From contig NZ_JAABNO010000009.1 in NCBI RefSeq assembly GCF_009928445.1, positions 143,442-207,441 of the forward strand: DNA of 64,000 nt, written 5' to 3'. Each line of letters begins with the position of its first letter. Position 1 is the stretch's first letter. Below, piece by piece: positions 54,602 through 63,103 of this stretch. The notes below the pieces were generated by a model that was not told the DNA's origin, searched no databases, and was given only the letters and a program-made list of their open reading frames with translations. This stretch comes from Clostridium sp. C8-1-8 (lineage in GTDB: Bacteria > Bacillota > Clostridia > Clostridiales > Clostridiaceae). The translations under genes were made by a program, and so were the position numbers.

Positions 54602-56380
54602 ATGAAGGTTAGAGAAAAAATAGAAGCGCTAAGAGAGCTTATGAAAGAAAAAAGTATTGATGCTTATATCATACCAAGCTTTGATGCTCATCAAAGTGAG
54701 TATGTGGCAGAGCATTGGAAGAGTAGACAATGGATATCAGGGTTTACAGGTTCTGCCGGCACTGTGGTTGTGACTGAGGAAGAGGCTGGACTTTGGACTG
54801 ATGGTAGATATTACATACAAGCGGAGGAACAGCTTAAAGATAGTGGCATAATGCTGTTTAGAGCAGTAGATCCAGGGGTTCCTTCTTACACAGAATGGTT
54901 AAAGGATAAACTTAAAGAAGAAAGTGTTGTTGGTTTTGATGGCAGTGTTTTTTCTGTAAATATGGTTAAAGACATGGAGAAGGAATTTGCTTCAAAGAAA
55001 ATATCCATTAACATGAAGGGAAATTTTGTTGGAGAACTATGGAAGGATAGACCTAGTATACCTAAAAACAATATTTTTGACCATGAAATACAATATGCAG
55101 GAAAATCTAGAGTAGAAAAGCTTCAAGAAGTAAGAAAAGAAATGGAAGCTAAGAATGCAGATTACTATCTTTTGACTTCCTTAGATGACATAGCTTGGCT
55201 TCTTAACATCAGAGGGAATGATGTAGCTAATAACCCTGTAGTAACAGCATATGTGGTTGTAACAATGGAGGAGACACAGTTATTTATTGATATCTCAAAG
55301 GTTCCAGAAGCTGTGAAAGCTATATTAGAAGCTGAAAAAGTATATGTTAAAGCTTATGATCAAGTAGAAAAGTTTTTACAGCAGATTAAAGCAGAAGAAA
55401 CAATAATCTTTGATCCTAAGAAAACTAATGCAAGACTTTATCATGCTATAGATAAAGAAGTTAAGAAATTAGAAGAAGATAACATAACAACTAAACTAAA
55501 AGCTATCAAAAATCAAATTGAGATGGATAACTTAAGGCATTGTGAGACCAAAGATGGAGTAGCCATGGTGAAGTTTATAAAATGGCTAAAGGAATCAGTA
55601 GGAAAAGAAGCTATCACAGAAATTTCTGCTTCAGAAAAGCTAGAAAGCCTAAGAAGAGAACAAGCTTTATGTGTAGGACCTAGCTTTGATACAATAGCTG
55701 GATATAAAGATCATGCAGCTATGATGCACTACAAAGCCACAGAAGAATCTCAATACACTTTGAAAAACGAGGGCTTCTTCTTAGTTGATTCAGGTGGACA
55801 ATATTATGATGGAACTACAGATACTACAAGAACTATAGCTTTAGGTAGCCTAACAGAAGAAGAAAAGTTTGACTTTACCTTAGTTTTAAAGGCACATATA
55901 GCCTTAAGCACAGCTAAGTTCTTAGAAGGAACTACAGGATCAAACTTAGACATACTAGCAAGGCAACCTATCTGGAATTATGGATTAGACTATAAATGTG
56001 GTACTGGGCATGGTGTAGGATTTTTCTTAAATGTGCATGAAGGTCCACAAAGTATAAGTAGAGTACCTAATGCTGTAAAGCTAGAAAAGGGCATGATACT
56101 AACAAATGAGCCTGGAATCTATAAAGAAGGAAAACATGGTATAAGAACAGAAAACATGATGCTGGTAGTGGAAGCAGAAGAAACTGAGTACGGAAAGTTT
56201 ATGAAGTTTGAACCAATAACGTACTGTCCTATAGATCTAGAAGGACTAAAGACAGAATTGTTGACTTCTGAAGAAAAACAATGGCTCAATATCTATCATA
56301 AGGATGTATATAACAAACTTTCTCCGTATCTAAATGAAGATGAGAAGGTTTGGTTAGCAGGGGAAACTAGGGAAGTATAA
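54602..56380 (+). CDS. pepP: Xaa-Pro aminopeptidase (M24B)
   Basis: A 592-residue cytoplasmic metallopeptidase that removes the N-terminal residue before proline. Two creatinase-like N-terminal domains (about 1-310; SGFTGSAGTVVVT, GLWTDGRYYIQAE) precede the pita-bread catalytic domain (about 310-535) with metal ligands in DSGGQYYDGTTDTTRT, GTGHGVG, TNEPGIY and the distal Glu in RTENMM. A C-terminal extension follows. The ~590-residue length is like the three-domain eukaryotic/Firmicute form rather than the ~440-residue E. coli type. TTGGGGGAATAACTGT precedes the ATG. Confidence 0.95.
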   Translation: MKVREKIEALRELMKEKSIDAYIIPSFDAHQSEYVAEHWKSRQWISGFTGSAGTVVVTEEEAGLWTDGRYYIQAEEQLKDSGIMLFRAVDPGVPSYTEWLKDKLKEESVVGFDGSVFSVNMVKDMEKEFASKKISINMKGNFVGELWKDRPSIPKNNIFDHEIQYAGKSRVEKLQEVRKEMEAKNADYYLLTSLDDIAWLLNIRGNDVANNPVVTAYVVVTMEETQLFIDISKVPEAVKAILEAEKVYVKAYDQVEKFLQQIKAEETIIFDPKKTNARLYHAIDKEVKKLEEDNITTKLKAIKNQIEMDNLRHCETKDGVAMVKFIKWLKESVGKEAITEISASEKLESLRREQALCVGPSFDTIAGYKDHAAMMHYKATEESQYTLKNEGFFLVDSGGQYYDGTTDTTRTIALGSLTEEEKFDFTLVLKAHIALSTAKFLEGTTGSNLDILARQPIWNYGLDYKCGTGHGVGFFLNVHEGPQSISRVPNAVKLEKGMILTNEPGIYKEGKHGIRTENMMLVVEAEETEYGKFMKFEPITYCPIDLEGLKTELLTSEEKQWLNIYHKDVYNKLSPYLNEDEKVWLAGETREV

Positions 56381-56450
56381 TTACTTTGCAGCCTAAACTA
56401 TAAATGTGTAACTTTATAATGGTTGATTTAGGCAAGATGGAGTGAGAAGC

Positions 56451-56957
56451 ATGGGATTAGAATCATACAGAATAGGAGTTAAGTTTAAAAACTTTCATTC
56501 TATTAATGAAATAGTTGATAGGCTCAAGGATCTAGGTGGAAGTGTTATAAATCTAGAGGATAATAGGGATGTCTCTATGGAGTTTATTTATACCATAGGT
56601 ATAATAGAGATTTTAGTTTCAACTGTAAAAGACCAAAATAAAATTTTGTTTGAATTGATAGGTAAACAAAGTGATAAACTCGTGAACAAGACAAATGATA
56701 TTGGAAATGTAATATTGAATATTAGATTTGCAAAACCTAATTCTGTTATGATTGTTAAAAGAATAATTGAATTGTTAAAAGAGATAAATACACAATTTGA
56801 GTTAAAGTCTGTTAGTGATATTGAAGCTAAATGTCAGGTGGATTTAGATAACTTCTTGGATTTTGAAGAGAGAGTAAATATAGCAAAGCAAGATTTTGAG
56901 AAGTACTTTCATTTCATTCCTTATCCTGTAAGGTGCAGTGAGGTTTTTAAAAAATAA
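56451..56957 (+). CDS. uncharacterised protein, possible immunity protein
   Basis: A 168-residue soluble protein; ATG 56451 follows GATGGAGTGAGAAGC. It begins GLESYRIGVKFKNFHSINEI and has alternating strands and helices typical of small alpha/beta immunity proteins, but I recognise no family. No signal peptide or membrane helix. It stands at the left edge of the toxin/immunity array, which is the only basis for suspecting immunity. Confidence 0.5.
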   Translation: MGLESYRIGVKFKNFHSINEIVDRLKDLGGSVINLEDNRDVSMEFIYTIGIIEILVSTVKDQNKILFELIGKQSDKLVNKTNDIGNVILNIRFAKPNSVMIVKRIIELLKEINTQFELKSVSDIEAKCQVDLDNFLDFEERVNIAKQDFEKYFHFIPYPVRCSEVFKK

Positions 56958-57184
56958 AAAATACAAAGTATGTCTCAGATAGACTTGATGAATTGTAGAG
57001 TATTAGCTGAGAATATAATTATTCAGCTTAAGGCAAGTCAATATTCACAAAATATGAGTTTGAATTAATAGTAATATTAATAAATTCAATAATAACAGTG
57101 TATAAAAGCGGTATAGTAGATATTGTGATATTAATGAATATTAATATTGTAAAAATTTTTGTAGTGAGAATTAACAAAGTGAAA

Positions 57185-57260
57185 GGTCAGCAGGTGCAAG
57201 CAATACCTGCTGGCTTTTCTTTATGTGCAAATTAATGGTAAAATTAAGAAAGAAATATGA
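57185..57260 (+). repeat. family D spacer/terminator, copy 1
   Basis: GGTCAGCAGGT...ACCTGCTGGC hairpin with TTTTCTTT, then TGTGCAAATTAATGGTAAAAT. The same block recurs at 58312, 59280 and 60869, each time between toxin/immunity cassettes. Confidence 0.75.
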
Positions 57261-57674
57261 GAACTACTTAAGAGTTCATCAAAATATAATATTAAATATT
57301 TTGATGAGTTAAAACAATATACATTTGGATATGAGATAATATGCTCGTGTTTAAATAAAGAATTTATAATATATAAAGATAATCACCCCACAATAGTAGC
57401 AGAATGTAGTAGTTGTAGTAAAAATATAATAATATATGATTTAGAATATTATCCAACAGCTATAAAAATTAAAGAAAATTTCAAACTGGAGAAGTATGTA
57501 TCAAAAGATGGGGATACCTCATTTAATATATGTGTATTGTATGAGTATTCGGACGAATTTGAATATGAAGATGATGTGGAATTTAACAGGAATGATATAT
57601 CGTGGTGTGTAGTATATGGATATGGTATAAAAAGTAGAAATGTATTTGAAATAATAAATGATGAAACAGCATAA
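57261..57674 (+). pseudogene. 5'-truncated immunity-like gene
   Basis: A 138-codon frame (ELLKSSSKYNIKYFDELKQY at the start, ending FEIINDETA) is open to a stop at 57672-57674. It has no in-frame ATG; an in-frame TGA precedes at 57258 and a nearby ATG (57257) is out of frame, so the start was lost by truncation or frameshift. It contains CSCLNKEFIIYKDN and ECSSCSKNI. Family not recognised; position suggests immunity. Confidence 0.5.
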
Positions 57675-57810
57675 GGTTTAGAAGATAATATCTATAAAAT
57701 GATGAAAATTTTTATATTTAAATTAAAAATATATTACGGAAAATTAATAAACTATGCTTTGATTTAATTCTTTTCAATGGTTTTATATCTGAAAGGAGAT
57801 AATTTGAATA

Positions 57811-58149
57811 ATGAAATGGACATACATCCGTGAAAGATTAGGTATAGCATTATTGATACCTGCATTTATTGGATTGCTTTTTAGTAAAACTCTGATAGGT
57901 GCAATAATTTTAGGGGGGGCTGCTACTTTAGGAATGACTATAATAAATATAGTAGCATTTGCTAAAAAAGAGTTTGATATTAAAATATTTATTTTGAGTG
58001 ATGTACTTACTATGCTATTAGTAGCCATGTTGTTATCTATATATTATTTCAAAAGAGAAGATATAACAACATATATAGTCATAGGTATGTTGGCATTTAC
58101 ATCAGTTTTTATTATTGTTAATGCTATCTTTAAAAGAAAAAATAGCTAA
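57811..58149 (+). CDS. small membrane protein, four helices
   Basis: A 112-residue protein with a charged N-terminus (MKWTYIRERLG) and about four membrane helices (IALLIPAFIGLLF; GAIILGGAATLGMTII; IFILSDVLTMLLVAMLL; YIVIGMLAFTSVFIIV). GAAAGGAGATAATTTG precedes the ATG. Family unknown. In this array it may be immunity to a membrane-acting toxin (inference from place only). Confidence 0.6.
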   Translation: MKWTYIRERLGIALLIPAFIGLLFSKTLIGAIILGGAATLGMTIINIVAFAKKEFDIKIFILSDVLTMLLVAMLLSIYYFKREDITTYIVIGMLAFTSVFIIVNAIFKRKNS

Positions 58150-58311
58150 AGATGAGTCCGATACTGAATGTTTTATAAGACATATAGGAAGCTAATAGAT
58201 GTAAAAAGGTAGACAAATTACTATAAATTTTGTTGATAAAAATATGTAAGGAATTTAATAGTAAGGATCGTGGTAAAAGCAGAATAATAATTCTATAGGG
58301 AAAATAACATA

Positions 58312-58500
58312 AAAGTCAGTAGGTGTGAACAATGCCTGTTGGCTTTTCTTTCTCAGTAAATGAATGGTAAAATTAAGAAAGAAGTAAGAACATTAACGCA
58401 TCATTAGAAAAACTAATGAAGATTGGTAGAAGCATGCCTCAAACTATTAAAAATGCTAGGTATAATGGAAATCTAATGATGCTGCAAGATATACTAGGTC
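58312..58500 (+). repeat. family D spacer/terminator, copy 2 (long form)
   Basis: Hairpin AGTCAGTAGGT...GCCTGTTGGCTTTTC, then ATGGTAAAATTAAGAAAGAA and a tail (CCTCAAACTATTAAAAATGC, AATCTAATGATGCTGCAAGA) shared with the copy at 60869. Confidence 0.75.
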
Positions 58501-58509
58501 ATATCAAAC

Positions 58510-58820
58510 TATACTAAGTCTAATCCACGTACAGGAGAGGTATATTCAGGTAGAACAAGTGGAAAGTGAACACTTTAGAGAATGTTACAAAGAGAGATGT
58601 TAATCATCATATGAATGATAAGGGATTTGGGCCTGCAAGGATTGATAAATCTTCACCTAATAAAAATGTAATTCTTGGTAGATAGCAGATGCTCATAGAT
58701 AAAAATGGTGGAGCTAAGTCTATAGGAGGTAAATCTGGTAATAGTATAAATGGGATATCTCCTAAAAATCCAAGGCGGCAAATATATCTAGATGCTTCAG
58801 AAGAGGAGTTTGGTAAATAA
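58510..58820 (+). pseudogene. broken Rhs-type toxin tip
   Basis: One frame reads NPRTGEVYSGRTSGK then TGA; the frame shifts to TLENVTKRDVNHHMNDKGFG, ARIDKSSPNKNVILGR, an in-frame TAG (58683), then QMLIDKNGGAKSIGGKSGN, INGISPKNPRRQIYLDASEE and TAA overlapping the next ATG. The phrase pattern is that of C-terminal toxin modules of Rhs/CdiA-type proteins paired with Imm26-like immunity genes. One frameshift and one stop make it inactive, and it has no delivery domain. Confidence 0.7.
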
Positions 58821-59251
58821 TGATACAAAAAAGACGTAAACAGTTAAGGCTAGGTGATGTATATGCAATTCCACTTCCCAATGGTAAATATGCATATGGA
58901 AGATTGTTCAAGGATGGGTGTATTGCTATATATAAACATATAGGAGAGAATATAGAGGATATCCCAAAGGAAGAGAAGTATAGCTTTACTGTTGGTGTAT
59001 ATAAAGATGTACTTCAATCAGGAAAATGGAGTGTTGTTGATAGTAGGGCATTTAAAGATGAAAATGAAGCATGGCCACCTCCTATGTGTGTTATAGATAG
59101 TATGTCAGGAGAATATTCTATATATTATAAAGGAGAGTTTGAGCCTTCTAATGAGTTTGAGTGTGATGGTCTTGAGCAAGCAGCTGTTTGGGAAGCTGAG
59201 CATATCATAGATAGGATTATTGGAGAAGACAAGTGGCATAAAAGTAATTAG
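58820..59251 (+). CDS. Imm26-like immunity protein
   Basis: A 143-residue soluble protein. RRKQLRLGDVYAIPLPNGKY followed by AYGRLF is the start expected of the Imm26 family; the rest fits a small alpha/beta immunity protein. Its ATG overlaps the stop of the broken toxin (TAATG), showing that the pair was once translationally coupled. It remains intact while its toxin is dead, as expected for orphan immunity genes kept against sibling toxins. Confidence 0.75.
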   Translation: MIQKRRKQLRLGDVYAIPLPNGKYAYGRLFKDGCIAIYKHIGENIEDIPKEEKYSFTVGVYKDVLQSGKWSVVDSRAFKDENEAWPPPMCVIDSMSGEYSIYYKGEFEPSNEFECDGLEQAAVWEAEHIIDRIIGEDKWHKSN

Positions 59252-59279
59252 AAATTATGTAGTAGAAAGCAAAAAGATG

Positions 59280-59345
59280 AAAAGTCAACGTGTACTAAAA
59301 TAGTACTTGTTTGCTTTTCGCTTTAATAGAATTAATGATAAACTT
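59280..59345 (+). repeat. family D spacer/terminator, copy 3 (short)
   Basis: AAGTCAACGTGTACTAAAAT with AGTACTTGTTTGCTTTTCGC forms the same hairpin position; the downstream part is diverged. Confidence 0.6.
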
Positions 59346-59408
59346 AATTAATAAATCAATAGAATTAATTCATCAAGTAAAACATCATCTATTAGATACG
59401 AACAGTAG

Positions 59409-59645
59409 TATAAAACGCCAGGGGGATATAAGAACACTAGATTTGCTGATGCTGTAGAGATAAAAGATGGACAAGTGTCAAAAATATATCAAGTAGGAAA
59501 AGTTAATAAAAATGGAATGCCAGTAATTAGGGAATCTAGGGCAATTGAAGATATAATACGTTCGCCTAAATATAATGGGGCACCAGTATACTTTTTACCC
59601 TATAATGTACCTGGAGCTGAACCAATAATTTTTATGCCAGATTAA
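59409..59645 (+). pseudogene. C-terminal fragment of a toxin tip
   Basis: A 78-codon frame without start (in-frame TAG at 59406) reads KTPGGYKNTRFADAVEIKDG, then QVSKIYQVGKVNKNGMPVIR and FLPYNVPGAEPIIFMPD, stop at 59643. The style is a nuclease-like C-terminal toxin module as found at the end of Rhs/WXG proteins. The immunity candidate starts 10 bases after the stop, after AAAGGAGATAAA. Confidence 0.6.
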
Positions 59646-59655
59646 AGGAGATAAA

Positions 59656-60165
59656 ATGGGAAAACAGATTAATTTTTATATGGATAACGATAATGAGATT
59701 AATTTTATTAGATTTTGTTTTGATGAAGGATTTAAGCTCTTATATGTTGATTTGGATGATGAAAGAGTAATAGAATTTGATAACTTGGATGATTTAACAT
59801 GTTATAAAAAAGACCTTTGTACTCTATACATCTATAGAAATGATTTTGGAAATTTAGTCTTTGATATTAATGATAAACATAGAATTGATATCACGGATAG
59901 TCCAGTCATTGAATTCAATAGTACTATAATAGATGATAGTAAGAAACAAATAACTTCAGGAAGATTATGGTTTGAAAATATATACTATGAAGGAAATGAA
60001 CAAATTAAAAAATCAGATATTTTGTCTAAATCATATACTTTGTTGTGCAAATGGATAAAGAAAAATATTCCGAAGAGAGAGATTCAAATTAAAGGTTATA
60101 CTTATAAAGAATATATAAGTAATAAACTAATGGAAAAAGTATATCAAGAATATACTCCTGTATAG
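59656..60165 (+). CDS. probable immunity protein of the truncated toxin
   Basis: A 169-residue acidic soluble protein (MGKQINFYMDNDNEINFIRF) starting 10 bases after the toxin fragment, with AAAGGAGATAAA before the ATG. Family not recognised. The strict toxin-then-immunity order supports an immunity role. Confidence 0.55.
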   Translation: MGKQINFYMDNDNEINFIRFCFDEGFKLLYVDLDDERVIEFDNLDDLTCYKKDLCTLYIYRNDFGNLVFDINDKHRIDITDSPVIEFNSTIIDDSKKQITSGRLWFENIYYEGNEQIKKSDILSKSYTLLCKWIKKNIPKREIQIKGYTYKEYISNKLMEKVYQEYTPV

Positions 60166-60296
60166 TTTTTGTTGTTAAAATTATCTACGAAATTTGGTTA
60201 ATAGATTATTTATTTAATTCCGTATCAATAGGATATAAGGATTAAAAAGGCTTAGAGCATTAATGTAATAACAACTAATCGAATATAGGTGATAAA
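60166..60296. other. spacer without recognised feature
   Basis: AT-rich spacer; no D copy or hairpin with T-run is seen here. Confidence 0.4.
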
Positions 60297-60692
60297 ATGT
60301 GTAATGTAAACCTTAATTTTCAGCTTGATAATCCAAGGGAGCTAACTTATGAGGAAAGGGAAATATTAGATAAAATGATGAGTGTAGAAGTAGAAGGAAA
60401 AGAAATTATAGAAAAACAACTTGAATCTGCTAAAGTCACTGGATATTGTACTTGCGGATGTAAATCTATAAATATAAAAGTAAGTCATAATGCACCTAAG
60501 TACCCTTATCCTCAAAGAGTACCTGTAGAAATGCTTGTTGATTCAAGCGATGGAGTCCCAATTCAAATTTTGTTACACATTGTCAATGGCTATGTAAGTG
60601 AGTTAGAGATATTAAGGGTAGATTCACAACCTATAGATGAGAAGTATAAATTAGAGACTGCTATTATAACTGTTAATTCTGTAAAGTTGTGA
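60297..60692 (+). CDS. uncharacterised protein with CxCGC motif, possible immunity protein
   Basis: A 131-residue soluble protein (ELTYEEREILDKMMSVEVEG; GYCTCGCKSINIKV). The CTCGC cluster might bind metal. No toxin fragment lies immediately upstream. A weak ribosome site (TAGGTGATAAA) precedes the ATG. Immunity role inferred from the array. Confidence 0.5.
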   Translation: MCNVNLNFQLDNPRELTYEEREILDKMMSVEVEGKEIIEKQLESAKVTGYCTCGCKSINIKVSHNAPKYPYPQRVPVEMLVDSSDGVPIQILLHIVNGYVSELEILRVDSQPIDEKYKLETAIITVNSVKL

Positions 60693-60868
60693 TAGTATTT
60701 AGATAGTAATTTAAGTGGTTATAGTATAAATCTAACTACTTAATAATATAGAACTTACTTCATAAAGTTGTAATAATTGTTGATGTTTCAACAATACTCA
60801 TAATACAGATAATGGTGCTTAAACTCAAGGCTGCATAATCTAAATTCTGTAGTAAGATGTAGTAACAA

Positions 60869-61039
60869 TAAGTCAACAAGTACTAAAAATACTTGTTGGC
60901 TTTTCTTTGTGTGCAAGTTAATGGTAAAATTAGGAAAGAAGTATGACCATTAGTGAAGCATTATAAAAACAAATGAAATATATTAGAGATATATCTCAAA
61001 CTATTGAAAATACTAGATGTAATGGAATCCTAATGATGA
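60869..61039 (+). repeat. family D spacer/terminator, copy 4 (long form)
   Basis: AGTCAACAAGTACTAAAAAT with ACTTGTTGGCTTTTCTTTGT hairpin, then AATGGTAAAATTAGGAAAGA and the tail ATCTCAAACTATTGAAAATAC. It runs directly into the 192-nt E repeat. Confidence 0.75.
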
Positions 61040-61231
61040 TACAAGCTTTCTAAATCATTGTAGAAACTAAGCTGATTTGGCAAAAGTTTTTGAAACGGAC
61101 GGTTCTAAGTTCATTAGTTTTAACAATGGTGTACTGTAGCCAGTCCTTCTAGACCAGTGATACCAACGGATTTCAGGTTTGAGAAAATTGGATAGATACC
61201 AAGACTTTGGAGTTTGGGTAAAGGTATGATA
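61040..61231 (+). repeat. family E 192-nt direct repeat, copy 1
   Basis: From TACAAGCTTTCTAAATCATT to AAAGGTATGATA. A second copy of equal length lies at 62909-63100 with about ten mismatches. Copy 1 continues into an Rhs core fragment; copy 2 continues into a group II intron. No frame through E is free of stops. Confidence 0.9.
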
Positions 61232-61914
61232 TAGAGACTGGGCTGTACTATCTGAATTCGCGGTACTACAATCCTGAATGGGGTAGGTTTATTAATTCGG
61301 ATGGAATAGCTGGACAAACTGGTGAACTGTTATCTCATAATATGTTTGCATATTGTGAGAATAACCCGGTAAATACGTTTGACCCAAGCGGTCATAATGG
61401 GGTGCTTTCTTTATTTGGTAGGCTAGATTTGCTTGGTGGAATAAACATAGCAGCTAATCCGGTAGCATTGTTTGTAGGCGTGTTTGTAGCGGCTTTATCG
61501 TTTACCATGGATTCATATGTAATTGGAGATGATACTTTATATGTCTCTCATGACTCAGGAAAAGTATCTTCTGGCAGTAGCTCCGAATCCAGTGGTAGTA
61601 GCACGGCTAGTAGTCCAAGCGTTTCTAAGCCTAAGAAAGGATTAAGAAGACCTTATATAAGAAAAGAAGTAAGACAAACTGTTGAAGAAAAAGCTCCAAG
61701 AACTGCCGATGGAAGGCCAATAGACCCTAATACACGTAAGCCAATAGAAGGGAAACCAGATTTAGGTCATGTATTTAGCCATGAATTTTGGAGAGAAAAG
61801 GCAATTGCTGAAAGTGAAGGATTAACACAACGAGAATTCAATGATAGAATGAATAATCCAGACTTATATCAGCTAGAGGATGCATCTTCAATAGGAGCCG
61901 TAGAAATGAGATGA
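61225..61914 (+). pseudogene. Rhs core end fused to a GH-E type nuclease toxin tip, truncated
   Basis: The frame starts without ATG at YDIETGLYYLNSRYYNPEWG, then RFINSDG and FAYCENNPVNTFDPSG: the Rhs-repeat-associated core that marks the junction to toxin tips. A hydrophobic segment (NPVALFVGVFVAALSF) and Ser-rich linker follow, then ADGRPIDPNTRKPI, DLGHVFSHEFWREK, LTQREFNDRMNNPDLYQLED: a GH-E (HNH/Endo VII-like) nuclease domain. After LEDASS the expected NRSH-type ending is missing (reads IGAVEMR), so the domain is probably inactive. The upstream Rhs shell is lost behind a frameshift at about 61222. Confidence 0.8.
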
Positions 61915-61932
61915 ACTTGTTGAGGTATAAAT

Positions 61933-62430
61933 ATGAAAGAAAATAAAGAACAACAAGAAAACGCAAAAAAAATGCTTATATTAATTTCAAAAGGAGATAT
62001 TGTAGGGATTAAGGCATTACTTGATATAGGTGTCGATGTGGATATAAGAGATAGTTATAGAAGAACCCCTTTAATGAATGCTGTGATGTCTAATAAAATT
62101 GAAATTGTAAAGCTATTAATTAGTCTCGGTGCAGATGTAAATTTAAGAGACATTGATGGGAGAAGTACTCTACATTTTGCAGCTCAAAATTATTCTATTG
62201 AGGCTGCTAACATACTTTTAAAACATAATAGTATTGTAGTTGATATTGTTGATGACCATGGTAATACGCCATTGTCAGATGCAGTATTTTATTCAAAAGG
62301 AAGGGGAGAAATAATAAAATTATTTTTAGAATTTGGGGCTGATAAAAACTTGCAAAATAACTATGGCATATCGCCTATTGGATTAGCAGGTACTATTGCA
62401 AACTACGATATAAAACAGTTTTTCATTTAA
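61933..62430 (+). CDS. ankyrin-repeat protein, probable immunity protein
   Basis: A 165-residue protein with about four ankyrin repeats (DVDIRDSYRRTPLMNAVMSN, DVNLRDIDGRSTLHFAAQN, DDHGNTPLSDAVFY). Such proteins are known immunity partners of HNH-type toxin tips, and this gene lies 18 bases after the GH-E toxin. GTTGAGGTATAAAT precedes the ATG. It remains intact while the toxin is damaged. Confidence 0.8.
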   Translation: MKENKEQQENAKKMLILISKGDIVGIKALLDIGVDVDIRDSYRRTPLMNAVMSNKIEIVKLLISLGADVNLRDIDGRSTLHFAAQNYSIEAANILLKHNSIVVDIVDDHGNTPLSDAVFYSKGRGEIIKLFLEFGADKNLQNNYGISPIGLAGTIANYDIKQFFI

Positions 62431-62593
62431 ATTAGACTGCAAAACAAAAGCTAATTTCACTACAAAATAATTTTATTAGGAATAAGATTTACTATATCTT
62501 AAGAAATATAAGGTTCTATTGGTTTATTAATACGTAAAACTTTCATCATAATTAGAATTCTGCAGTGAGAATCATCAAAAAACCAAATGCAGG

Positions 62594-62635
62594 AGAGCAT
62601 CTATCACTTGATGAAGTTGATGGATGCTCTTTTTG
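62594..62635 (+). terminator. intrinsic terminator after the ankyrin gene
   Basis: AGAGCATC/GATGCTCT with inner ATCACTT/AAGTTGAT pairing and TTTTT. Confidence 0.9.
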
Positions 62636-62640
62636 CTAGG

Positions 62641-62908
62641 ATAGACTTAGGACACATTTTGGGCGAGGTTTGATGTGACAAAACCTAGTATTCACAAGGG
62701 TTTGGGTGTAGTGGGCATAGTTTAATGAAAGTATTTCTCAAAATATGGTATACTATTACTAATGAATAGATTGTATTTTGGAAAAAGATATGTCCTATCT
62801 GCCCAAATCAAGTGAAATCAACAAAGTATATGCCCTGAAATAGCCTAAGATTTGCCCTATATATGTCCTAAAGGGCAAAAATTGATAAATAATGAAACCA
62901 TGTGTTTC
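62641..62908 (+). other. gene-free stretch with a stop-interrupted frame, possible transposase remnant
   Basis: From ATG 62762 a frame reads MNRLYFGKRYVLSAQIK, TGA, NQQSICPEIA, TAA, DLPYICPKGQKLINNE. CP..G-type spacing vaguely recalls Cys-rich parts of some transposases, a weak guess. TATACT at about 62748 may be a -10 box. Otherwise nothing. Confidence 0.25.
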
Positions 62909-63100
62909 TACAAGCTTTCTAAATAATTGTACAAACTAAGCTGATTTGGCAACAGCTTTTGAAACGGACAGTTCTAAGTTCATTAGTTTTAACAATGGTA
63001 TACTGTAGCCAGTCCTTCTAGACTAGTGATACCAACGGATTTCGAGTTTGAGAAAATTGGATAGATACCAAGACTTTGGAGTTTGGGTAAAGGTATGATA
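62909..63100 (+). repeat. family E 192-nt direct repeat, copy 2
   Basis: Equal in length to copy 1 (61040-61231) with about ten mismatches. It is interrupted at its end by a group II intron; the bases TATGATACCG before the intron continue the Rhs YD motif seen after copy 1. Confidence 0.9.
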
Positions 63101-63103
63101 CCG

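Noticed and set aside
58607..58828. 73-codon minus-strand frame opposite the toxin fragment
   Set aside because: The plus-strand frames show clear toxin-tip phrases, so this is a shadow.
61120..61317. 65-codon minus-strand frame over the Rhs junction
   Set aside because: It is antisense to the Rhs core motif and the E repeat; no protein family is recognisable.
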